From Candidatus Aminicenantota bacterium (GTDB lineage Bacteria > Acidobacteriota > UBA4820 > DSQY01), in assembly GCA_027365515.1 (NCBI GenBank), contig DAHXMK010000194.1:1-6776 (forward strand): a stretch of DNA of 6,776 nucleotides, written 5' to 3'. The position numbers and the translations under genes are program-made. The notes under the pieces were generated by a model. That model saw only the letters and a list, made by a program, of their open reading frames with translations. It was not told the DNA's origin and made no database searches. The first letter of the stretch is position 1; each line of letters opens with the position of its first letter. This document shows, piece after piece, positions 1 to 5,680 of the stretch.

Positions 1-162
1 GGCGTGGTGCAACTCTAAATAATCGCCGGTCTTTAGCCGGCTAGAAAGATCAAATGGTGCAAGCCTGGCCATGCTTGCGCGGCGTTGGAGTTGCGCTCCG
101 GCTCCATCATTCCTGGCTTTTCGCGGGATAGTTTCGCATAAGCCGTTAGGGGAATGAATGAA
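1..162. other. gene-free left edge, no recognised content
   Basis: No coding region is supported here: the three forward frames are closed by stops at 16-18, 20-22 and 42-44. Two small inverted repeats are visible. One has GCCGG (25-29) facing CCGGC (37-41) across a 7-nt loop. The other has GCAAGC (59-64) facing GCTTGC (73-78) around the palindrome TGGCCA. Neither is followed by a T-run, so I do not call a terminator. The stretch may be the trailing region of a gene lying left of the window. Confidence 0.4.
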
Positions 163-194
163 GGAAACTAGGAAACTAGGGACAGGAAACTAGG

Positions 195-233
195 GACAGG
201 AAACTAGGGACGGCCACCTATTTCCGTCCCTCG
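195..233. repeat. 39-bp direct repeat, copy 1 (hairpin-forming)
   Basis: This is identical over all 39 bp to 251-289; the copies are separated by 17 bp (234-250) that hold a further 13-bp unit. It folds as the bulged stem described for the array, with a loop of about 8 nt (GACGGCCA). Confidence 0.85.
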
Positions 234-250
234 GACAGGAAACTAGGGAC

Positions 251-289
251 GACAGGAAACTAGGGACGGCCACCTATTTCCGTCCCTCG
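251..289. repeat. 39-bp direct repeat, copy 2 (hairpin-forming)
   Basis: This is the second perfect copy of 195-233. Identity stops abruptly on both sides (C250 against G194; T290 against G234), so the 39-bp module has defined edges. Confidence 0.85.
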
Positions 290-740
290 TGCCTTGCGCG
301 TGTGCGAGACGCGCTGGCCTTCCTCGCGCCTTCGGCGCTCTTGGGAGAGCCGTTGGCGCCGGTCCGAAACATCAGAGGGAAGAGGCGAGGGCCTGCCTGA
401 CGTTTCTCCCCGCCGCCATCCGTCTCTCCCCCGTCCTTCGGACTCTTCGGAAGGCCCGCGCCGGAAACGCAACTTGTGTTACGGGCGCAAGAATGATTCG
501 AGCAAGCACACGCCGGCGCTGTCATTGCGACGCTGGCGCGAGCCAGCGGAAGCAATCTCGCCTTGCCCTCGGCTCGGAATGCGATTGGATATATGATGAA
601 GGTTGGGAGCCCACCCCCCTTTATTAAAGACGTGCGGCGCGAGTCTCGGACGATCTGCTTTGTCAGGCATCGCGGTCCGAGGCGCTCCAAGTACGACAGT
701 ACGAGTCGGCCTCGTCCCGCTTGCCTTCCTTGCATACCGT
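290..740. other. non-coding, repeat-derived stretch
   Basis: Open frames exist on both strands, but none has a recognisable domain, a convincing ribosome binding site or a protein-like composition; their translations are rich in Arg, Pro, Ala and Gly, as expected of GC-rich non-coding DNA. Small hairpins recur, for example GCGCC-TTC-GGCGC at 326-338. The only element I recognise is the interspersed repeat at 520-561. I see no tRNA, rRNA or riboswitch signature. Confidence 0.5.
520..561. repeat. palindromic interspersed repeat (GTCATTGCGA...AGCAATCTCG type)
   Basis: The element begins GTCATTGCGA (521-530) and ends AGCAATCTCG (551-560). Between them CGCTGG (531-536) pairs with CCAGCG (543-548) around CGCGAG, and outside that ATTGC (524-528) pairs with GCAAT (552-556). 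Repeats with this pattern, TCATTGCGA then a palindromic core then GAAGCAATCTC, are known to be dispersed in intergenic DNA of many unrelated bacterial genomes. The assignment rests on pattern memory rather than a search. Confidence 0.6.
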
Positions 741-775
741 CCAATCCTGGGCCGCGTCATCCTTCGGCTGCACTC

Positions 776-794
776 GCCGGGAAATGTTCCCGGC
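776..794. repeat. REP-like palindrome, left outer arm
   Basis: GCCGGGAA (776-783) and TTCCCGGC (787-794) form a perfect 8-bp stem around ATG. The same stem recurs at 1165-1183 with a different 3-nt loop (TGT), so the paired bases are kept while the loop varies. Confidence 0.7.
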
Positions 795-831
795 TTGCGG
801 CCTCAGATGACAAAAGCCCAATTTCGATCAC

Positions 832-931
832 CGGGCGCGGCTCGGCGCGGCTTTGGAGTGCGGCGGCTTGCCGCCGCTTTCGGTGACGGGGCTTGCCACG
901 GCATGCCGTCTTCATTGCTTCCAGCCGCGCC
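832..931 (+). repeat. inner inverted-repeat arm, left
   Basis: This 100-bp arm matches the reverse complement of 1028-1127 with one mismatch (C842 against A1117). It contains two internal perfect palindromes: the 18-bp GCGGCGGCTTGCCGCCGC at 860-877 and the 12-bp ACGGCATGCCGT at 898-909. The arm could therefore fold on itself as well as with its partner. Confidence 0.9.
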
Positions 932-1027
932 ATCTTTATCCCGCGAAGGTCGCCGGATCCAACGGAACTAGCGACAAGGACGAAGGGCGCGGCAGGACGC
1001 GAAGCGTCCGGAGGGGCGAAGCCCGAA

Positions 1028-1127
1028 GGCGCGGCTGGAAGCAATGAAGACGGCATGCCGTGGCAAGCCCCGTCACCGAAAGCGGCGGCAAGCCGCCGCA
1101 CTCCAAAGCCGCGCCAAGCCGCGCCCG
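1028..1127 (-). repeat. inner inverted-repeat arm, right
   Basis: This is the partner of 832-931 in inverted orientation, with its palindromes at 1050-1061 and 1082-1099. It ends about 150 bp before the promoter of the gene cluster. Confidence 0.9.
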
Positions 1128-1164
1128 TTCCTCGTGTAGGGTGCAATGCCATTCGAGGCCGCGA

Positions 1165-1183
1165 GCCGGGAATGTTTCCCGGC
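1165..1183. repeat. REP-like palindrome, right outer arm
   Basis: GCCGGGAA (1165-1172) and TTCCCGGC (1176-1183) form a perfect 8-bp stem around TGT, mirroring 776-794. Confidence 0.7.
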
Positions 1184-1276
1184 GAATGCGGCCAAAGAAT
1201 GGCGCGGCTCAGGGTTGGGTTGGGGTTCCGGCTCCCTGGGGATCTCCGGCGCGACGCCCGCCCCCGGGGCGGCGCC

Positions 1277-1305
1277 TTGACAGGAGCGGCGCGAATGGTG
1301 ATACT
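1277..1305 (+). promoter_or_regulatory. sigma70-type promoter of the nfeD operon
   Basis: A perfect -35 hexamer TTGACA (1277-1282) is followed after exactly 17 bp by GATACT (1300-1305), which matches the TATAAT consensus at four of six positions. Transcription would start near 1312, leaving a leader of about 20 nt that includes the GAGGGG Shine-Dalgarno at 1316-1321. It is the only good promoter I see ahead of the five-gene cluster. Confidence 0.6.
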
Positions 1306-1331
1306 GGGGCCGTTAGAGGGGTGCTGACGAG

Positions 1332-2720
1332 ATGAAACGGCTTCTGATATTGATCTCGGTGGCCATTCTCCAGTGGGTTGCCTTGCCCGCCGAGGCTCAG
1401 GCCGTTTACAAGATCATCCTCGACCAGCCCATCACTCCAGTTACCCAGGAGTACGTGGTCAAGTCCATCAACCGCGCGAACGCCGGCGGAGCCGCGCTCA
1501 TCCTCTTGCAGATTGACACGCCCGGCGGCTTCGTCAACAGCGTCGAGGCGATTCAAAGGGCGATCCTCGAATCAAAGGCGCCCGTCGCCGCCTACGTGGC
1601 GCCGGTCAACGCGCGGGCCGCTTCCGGCGGCGCGCTCGTGGCGCTCGCCTGCGACGTCATAGCGATGGCGCCCGGCACGGCAATCGGCGCGGCCCACCCA
1701 GTCAGCGCAATGCCTTTCGTCCCGATGCCCACCGCGCCAGAACAGCCCGCACAGCCCGGGAATGAAGCGCCGAAACAAGGCCAGAAGCAGCAGGGCGAGA
1801 ACGTGATGATCGAGAAGATTTTGAACGACCTCTCGGCGCATGCCCGCTCGCTCGCCGAGAGGCGGGGCCGCAACGCCGAAGTCTACGAGAATATGCTTCG
1901 CCAGAGCGTTTCGTTGAGCGAGAAGGAGGCGCTCGATCAACACGTCATAGAATTGGTCGCCAACAAGGAAAGCGACGTTCTGGACTACGTGAGAAGCCAC
2001 CAGATCAAGAGGTTCGACGGAACGCTTCAGACCGTCGCTCTCTCCGCCAGCCCGGAAGTCATTCAGATCAATCCGACGCTCCTGCAGAAATTTCTCTTCG
2101 GCCTGGCCAATCCCAACTTCACGCTGGTATTGTTGCTTCTGGGCATCGCCGGCCTTTATGTCGAGTTCAAGGCGCCGGGGCTCATCTTTCCAGGCATCAT
2201 CGGAGGGATTTGCATCCTCCTGTTCGCCTTGTCAACCCAGATGCTCCCCATAAACATGGTTGGGCTTCTTCTGATATTTCTGGGCGTCGCCTTCCTGATT
2301 CTTGAATTGAAGGTGGTCTCCTATGGTATGCTTGGCATCGGCGGAGTAATCTCCCTGCTGATAGGGAGCCTTTTGCTCTACCGCAACAGCCCTATTCCGG
2401 AGTTGAAGGTGTCGCTCGTATTCGTGGTTCCGGTGGTTCTCGCATTTGCCGCGATTCTGATTTTCCTCGTGACGCTGGCCGTGCGGGCATTCAGGAACCC
2501 GGTAATGACCGGCGACAACTTGGTAGTTGGAAAGCCCGGGACGGTGAGCCAGCCTATCGGCCCCGAGAGCAAAGGCAAGGTCTTCGTGGCCGGCGAGTAT
2601 TGGGATGCCGTCTCGGAATCGCCACACGGCGAAGGCGAACGGATCGTCGTGACCGCCGTGAAGGGAATGGTCCTTGAAGTGAAGTCCGCACCGGATGGAG
2701 GTAATCCATGTTCCAGTTAG
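1332..2720 (+). CDS. nfeD: long-form NfeD membrane serine protease (ClpP class)
   Basis: This 462-residue protein has the full NfeD layout. Residues 1-23 are a signal peptide (basic start, hydrophobic core, cut near AEA). A ClpP-like periplasmic or extracytoplasmic protease domain follows (about 25-225), with the IDTPGG loop at 61-66. The likely nucleophile is Ser98 in RAASGG and the likely general base is Lys162, by analogy with the Ser-Lys dyad of Pyrococcus PH1510. Several hydrophobic membrane segments lie between about 262 and 385, and the C-terminal NfeD OB-fold spans about 390-450. A Pro/Gln-rich insertion (131-155) separates Ser98 from Lys162. The ATG is supported by the signal peptide and by GAGGGG 10 nt upstream. 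It overlaps the slipin gene by 13 bp; the family typically pairs with a stomatin-like protein and cleaves it or acts in its quality control. The actual substrate here is inferred. Confidence 0.93.
   Translation: MKRLLILISVAILQWVALPAEAQAVYKIILDQPITPVTQEYVVKSINRANAGGAALILLQIDTPGGFVNSVEAIQRAILESKAPVAAYVAPVNARAASGGALVALACDVIAMAPGTAIGAAHPVSAMPFVPMPTAPEQPAQPGNEAPKQGQKQQGENVMIEKILNDLSAHARSLAERRGRNAEVYENMLRQSVSLSEKEALDQHVIELVANKESDVLDYVRSHQIKRFDGTLQTVALSASPEVIQINPTLLQKFLFGLANPNFTLVLLLLGIAGLYVEFKAPGLIFPGIIGGICILLFALSTQMLPINMVGLLLIFLGVAFLILELKVVSYGMLGIGGVISLLIGSLLLYRNSPIPELKVSLVFVVPVVLAFAAILIFLVTLAVRAFRNPVMTGDNLVVGKPGTVSQPIGPESKGKVFVAGEYWDAVSESPHGEGERIVVTAVKGMVLEVKSAPDGGNPCSS
2697..2702 (+). promoter_or_regulatory. 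ribosome binding site for slipin gene inside nfeD
   Basis: GGAGGT lies five bases before the ATG at 2708, within the last codons of nfeD. Its strength fixes the slipin start and confirms that the 13-bp overlap is real, allowing translational coupling of the two proteins. Confidence 0.8.
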
Positions 2721-3475
2721 TGAGTGTTCCGGTTCTCTTCGTCCTCTTCGTATTCGTCGCGTGGCTCTTTTCGTGCATCAACAGATTGAGAGAATATGAG
2801 CGGGGAGTTATTTTTAGACTTGGCAGAGTTTTGCCTTTGCCCAAAGGTCCCGGAATAATTTTTGTGTTTAAGCCAATAGATGAGCTTGTGCGGGTTTCTT
2901 TGAGGACAGTTGTTTTGGACGTGCCTCCCCAGGACGTAATAACCAGAGACAACGTCTCGGTCAAGGTCAACGCCGTCGTCTATTTCAGGGTGTCGAACCC
3001 GCTCAACGCCATTCTTCAGGTCGAGAACTACATTTACGCCACCTCCCAGCTTTCCCAGACGACGCTGCGCTCGATCCTGGGCCAGGCCTCGCTCGACGAA
3101 CTGTTGAGCGAGCGGGACAAGCTGAGCCTCGAACTTCAGACGGTCATTGACCAGCACACCGACCCTTGGGGAATCAAGGTCTCCCAAGTCGCGATCAAGC
3201 AGGTTGACCTGCCACAGGACATGCAGAGGGCGATGGCGCTTCAGGCGCAGGCCGAGAGGGAGAAGAGGGCGAAGATCATCAACGCCGACGGCGAGTTCCA
3301 GGCGTCGAAACAGCTTTCCGAGGCGGCGGCCGTCCTAGCCAGCAACCCGCTCACGATACAGCTCCGCTACCTCCAGACGCTGACCCAGATCGGGGCGGAG
3401 AACAGCACGACGGTCGTCTTTCCGGTGCCTATAGATTTGCTGAGCGCATGGGTGAACAAGCAGCAGAAGCCGTAG
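2708..3475 (+). CDS. slipin (stomatin-like SPFH/band 7 membrane protein)
   Basis: At 255 residues this is the usual bacterial slipin size. It has one N-terminal membrane segment (about 4-23), then the family signature REYERGVIFRLGRV (28-41) and GPGI (47-50), and an SPFH domain to about residue 180. A charged Ala/Glu/Lys/Arg coiled-coil stretch follows (about 175-210), then a hydrophobic C-terminal patch (VVFPVPIDLL, 236-245). Slipins oligomerise at the inner face of membrane microdomains. In Pyrococcus the neighbouring NfeD homologue cleaves its slipin PH1511 in a hydrophobic C-terminal region, and the patch here is the obvious counterpart (inference). Between 2783 and 2923 the codon usage becomes markedly AT-ending, unlike the rest of the gene. 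QmcA-like or flotillin-like alternatives fit less well because of the length and the NfeD pairing. Confidence 0.93.
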   Translation: MFQLVSVPVLFVLFVFVAWLFSCINRLREYERGVIFRLGRVLPLPKGPGIIFVFKPIDELVRVSLRTVVLDVPPQDVITRDNVSVKVNAVVYFRVSNPLNAILQVENYIYATSQLSQTTLRSILGQASLDELLSERDKLSLELQTVIDQHTDPWGIKVSQVAIKQVDLPQDMQRAMALQAQAEREKRAKIINADGEFQASKQLSEAAAVLASNPLTIQLRYLQTLTQIGAENSTTVVFPVPIDLLSAWVNKQQKP

Positions 3476-3484
3476 GAGCCTCTC

Positions 3485-4543
3485 ATGGAGAGAAGGGCCA
3501 GGCGCCCCTCGCAAGGACTCGAGCTGGCGCTCTACAAGGACTTGGCGCGCACCTTCCGCTCGTTCGACCTGAACACGGTCGCCGAGGAGATGCTTGACGT
3601 ACTGCGCCGCGACCTGGGGGTGAACTACGGCTCCCTGCTCATTCTCTCCGACCACGGGCAGTACGTCGAGAGGCTTTTCAGAACGGGCTTCGGCGCCGAG
3701 CGCCACGTCGCCGACCGCTTCGGCCTGACGAAATTGGAAATAGAAGGCCTCGTCAGGGACATGATCCCCAAGTACAAGGACTTCGCGGCGACGAGCGCGG
3801 CCCCCGGGGCGCTTCCGCAGGTTGACGGCAACAAGGTCGAAGTGCTGGCCATGTTCCCATTCCAACTTGTCTACGAGTACGACGGCCTTCTACTGCTCGC
3901 CAGCATAACGGAACGGCAGCCGGGACAAGGGCTTGACAGGGAGCGGTTCAGGCTTTTAGAGAGCGTCGTGCCCGAATGCGCGTTCGCCATCAAGAACGCG
4001 CTCACCGTGAGGCGGATGACCGAGCTCATCACGAAGGACGACCTCACCCTTTCGTACAACCGGCGCTTTTTCGAGGAGCATCTTTCCCAGGAGCTCGAAC
4101 GGGCGCGCCGTTACAACAGTCCTCTCTCGCTCATTTTTCTGGACCTTGACGGCCTCAGGGAAGTGAACAACCGCTTCGGTCACGCGATGGGGTCGAGGAC
4201 TCTCCAGGAGGCGGCGGCCCGGATCATGAACGCCGTCAGGACGATTGACAAGGTGGTCAGGTACGGCGGCGACGAGTTCTGCATCATCCTGCCAGAGACG
4301 GACTGGAAAGGCGCTATGGAAGTGGCCGAGCGGATCCGCCAGCGGCTGGCCGGCTCGCCCTTCCTGGTTGAGGAGACTGGCGGCATAGAGATCACCGGCT
4401 CCTTCGGCGTGGCCTCTTTCCCGACCCATGCCCTCAGCAAGGAGGAACTCGTCAAGAAGGCCGACGAGGCGATGTACATCATAAAGGCTCAGGCCAAGAA
4501 CGACATTCAGGTCGCCCAGCCTTTGAAGAGGTTCCCGTCGTGA
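3485..4543 (+). CDS. GAF-GGDEF protein, candidate Hypr-type cGAMP/c-di-GMP synthase
   Basis: This cytoplasmic protein of 352 residues has a GAF-like sensor region (about 15-172) and a C-terminal GGDEF domain (about 180-340). The signature GGDEF (261-265), the metal ligand Asp220, guanine-contact Asn228 and the inhibitory RxxD site (Arg252-Asp255) are intact and align without gaps to PleD (offset 107). Three positions deviate. Ser237 replaces PleD Asp344, Asn229 replaces Asp336, and the usual LTGLxNRR motif reads LTLSYNRR (187-194). Serine at the Asp344 position is the diagnostic change of Hypr GGDEF enzymes such as Geobacter GacA, which form 3',3'-cGAMP. The product is therefore likely cGAMP, cyclic di-GMP, or both; this has not been shown. 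The start at 3485 follows AGGAG (3474-3478), which overlaps the slipin stop codon. What the GAF domain senses is unknown. Confidence 0.88.
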   Translation: MERRARRPSQGLELALYKDLARTFRSFDLNTVAEEMLDVLRRDLGVNYGSLLILSDHGQYVERLFRTGFGAERHVADRFGLTKLEIEGLVRDMIPKYKDFAATSAAPGALPQVDGNKVEVLAMFPFQLVYEYDGLLLLASITERQPGQGLDRERFRLLESVVPECAFAIKNALTVRRMTELITKDDLTLSYNRRFFEEHLSQELERARRYNSPLSLIFLDLDGLREVNNRFGHAMGSRTLQEAAARIMNAVRTIDKVVRYGGDEFCIILPETDWKGAMEVAERIRQRLAGSPFLVEETGGIEITGSFGVASFPTHALSKEELVKKADEAMYIIKAQAKNDIQVAQPLKRFPS

Positions 4544-4577
4544 CCCAAGGCGCGGCGAGCCGATCGGGGACGGCGCC

Positions 4578-5663
4578 GTGAACGAGGGCCTCACCTTATC
4601 GGGCGACCTCTCGGAGATAAACCTTCCATCAATCTTGATGTCGCTCTACCGCGAGCGCGAGACCGGCAGGCTGACGATCAACGACGGCCCGACGGTCAAG
4701 TCTCTCTACCTGCGCGACGGAAGCGTCGTCTTCGCCTCCTCGTCGGACCCTGACGAGCGGCTTGGCGAATGCCTCCTGCGAAGGGGCGTAATAACGGTCG
4801 CCCAATACCTTGAATCGGCGCAGCAGATCAGGCCTGGCCGCAGGCAGGGCGAGATTCTCGTGGACATGGGGGCGATCTCGCCGGAAGAACTTGTCGAGGG
4901 CGTCATCCAACAGCTCTACGACATCATTTTCTCGCTCATCCCCTGCTCTTCCGGTTCCTACAGGCTTGAATTGGAGGACTTCTCTACCGAAGATCTCATA
5001 ACGCTCAACGTCTCCATGCCGGTTCTTCTCTGCAGAGGGATGGAGCGGGTGACGAGGTGGAGCAACATCTACCCCATAGTCGGCCCCCCGGAAAACAGAA
5101 TCCGCAGGGCGCCGCTCATGCCGGCCTTCTATCACGAACTGGAACTGACATCGGACCAGGAGCACGTTCTGGGCCTGTGCGGCCAAGGCATCTCGATAAA
5201 ATCCCTGCTCGACGCGAGCTACTTGAACTCATTCGAGACTTACCGGCTTCTCTGGATCGGCATAACGCTGGGCCTCGTGGAGCGTTTGGCCGAAGGAAGG
5301 CAAGGCGCCGAGGCCGCTGAGAATCTCGAAAGCGTCATTGACCAGTACAACGACATGTACTCTTACCTTCACCACTCGCTCGGGGACAGGGCCGCCGAAT
5401 CGGCCGCCGAGGCGATGGCCGTCGTCTCGCAGGCCTACCCCGCCCTGGCCGCCAACCAGCCGGGGCTCGTCCAGTACGGGCTTCTCGACGTGGACAGGCT
5501 CCTCGACGCCATGCGCACGGAAGCTGGCGGAAAGGAAGAGGCGCTGAGGCAGTTCCTCGATGAAGTTCTTTACGCCTTCGCCTTCGCCGCCCAAAAGCAC
5601 ATGGAGCCGGCGCGAGTGCAAGCTTTCCAAGCTTACGTCCAGTCGCACCGAAGCCAGGCCTGA
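4578..5663 (+). CDS. DUF4388 (PATAN-like) domain protein
   Basis: The 361-residue protein starts with a DUF4388 domain (about 5-135). Its typical features are visible: GDLSEINLPSILMSLYRE (9-26), then TGRLTI (29-34), the LYLRDGSVVFA strand pair (43-53), RLGECLLRRG (61-70) and the second EILVDMGAIS repeat (92-101). Residues about 188-240 (LTSDQEHVLGLC to GLVERL) look like a winged-helix or similar helical module often found behind DUF4388. The rest is helical and unrecognised. There is no signal peptide or membrane segment, so it is probably cytoplasmic. DUF4388 proteins commonly sit beside two-component or cyclic-nucleotide signalling genes, and here the gene lies 34 bp after the GGDEF gene, which suggests an adaptor or effector role (inference). 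The GTG start is chosen because it is preceded by a GGGGA-type site (4566-4570) and the domain begins at once. Confidence 0.85.
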   Translation: MNEGLTLSGDLSEINLPSILMSLYRERETGRLTINDGPTVKSLYLRDGSVVFASSSDPDERLGECLLRRGVITVAQYLESAQQIRPGRRQGEILVDMGAISPEELVEGVIQQLYDIIFSLIPCSSGSYRLELEDFSTEDLITLNVSMPVLLCRGMERVTRWSNIYPIVGPPENRIRRAPLMPAFYHELELTSDQEHVLGLCGQGISIKSLLDASYLNSFETYRLLWIGITLGLVERLAEGRQGAEAAENLESVIDQYNDMYSYLHHSLGDRAAESAAEAMAVVSQAYPALAANQPGLVQYGLLDVDRLLDAMRTEAGGKEEALRQFLDEVLYAFAFAAQKHMEPARVQAFQAYVQSHRSQA

Positions 5664-5680
5664 GGCACGCCGGAGGAAGC

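Larger units (their letters stand above)
163..289. repeat. REP-like tandem/palindromic repeat array
   Basis: The 13-bp unit GGAAACTAGGGAC occurs five times (171-183, 185-197, 199-211, 238-250, 255-267), and a clipped copy begins at 163. Two of the units continue into a 22-bp tail (212-233 and 268-289), which gives two perfect 39-bp direct repeats. Within each long copy the head GGAAA-C-TAGG can pair with the tail CCTATTTCC, a 9-bp stem with one bulged C, and GGGAC can alternatively pair with GTCCC. Short, GC-rich, imperfect palindromes in intergenic clusters are typical of REP/BIME elements, which in many bacteria are mobilised by IS200/IS605-like REP-associated transposases (RAYT). No transposase is in the window, so that link is inference. 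Confidence 0.8.
741..1218. repeat. 478-bp inverted repeat with 96-bp loop
   Basis: Every position p in 741-931 faces position 1959-p in 1028-1218 without a single indel, giving two 191-bp arms. The inner 100 bp (832-931 against 1028-1127) differ at one position. A 22-bp segment (810-831 against 1128-1149) is unrelated although equal in length. The outer 69 bp (741-809 against 1150-1218) differ at twelve positions, all transitions. Symmetry fades at 738/1221. The loop (932-1027) holds small hairpins such as GGACGC-GAA-GCGTCC (995-1009). No transposase or target-site duplication is evident. It could be a MITE-like element, an inverted duplication of a repeat unit, or the template of a long structured RNA. 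Confidence 0.85.

Noticed and set aside
163..289. Possible CRISPR array
   Set aside because: The repeats are mostly adjacent 13-14 bp units with no unique spacers of uniform length, and no cas gene is present.
274..744. 156-codon reverse open frame
   Set aside because: It begins inside the REP-like region, crosses the interspersed repeat, competes with equally long forward frames and shows no recognisable motif.
603..971. 122-codon forward open frame across the left inverted-repeat arm
   Set aside because: Part of its translation (GFGVRRLAAAFGDG onward) reappears in the reverse frame at 757-1152 because the DNA is an inverted repeat; there is no domain or ribosome binding site.
757..1152. 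131-codon reverse open frame across both arms
   Set aside because: It is the mirror of the forward frame, reads through both arms and the loop, and has Ala/Arg/Pro-rich composition; an artefact of GC-rich repeats.
1306..1331. cGAMP or cyclic di-GMP (GEMM) riboswitch in the operon leader
   Set aside because: The predicted leader is only about 20 nt and no GEMM core motifs are seen in the upstream gap.
1572..2000. 142-codon reverse open frame opposite nfeD
   Set aside because: It is a shadow of the clear nfeD reading frame; similar antisense frames opposite the slipin, GGDEF, DUF4388 and SPOR genes were dropped for the same reason.
3933..3961. TTGACA inside the GGDEF gene as an internal promoter
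   Set aside because: At 17-bp spacing the -10 position reads TTAGAG, a poor match, and it lies in the middle of a coding region.
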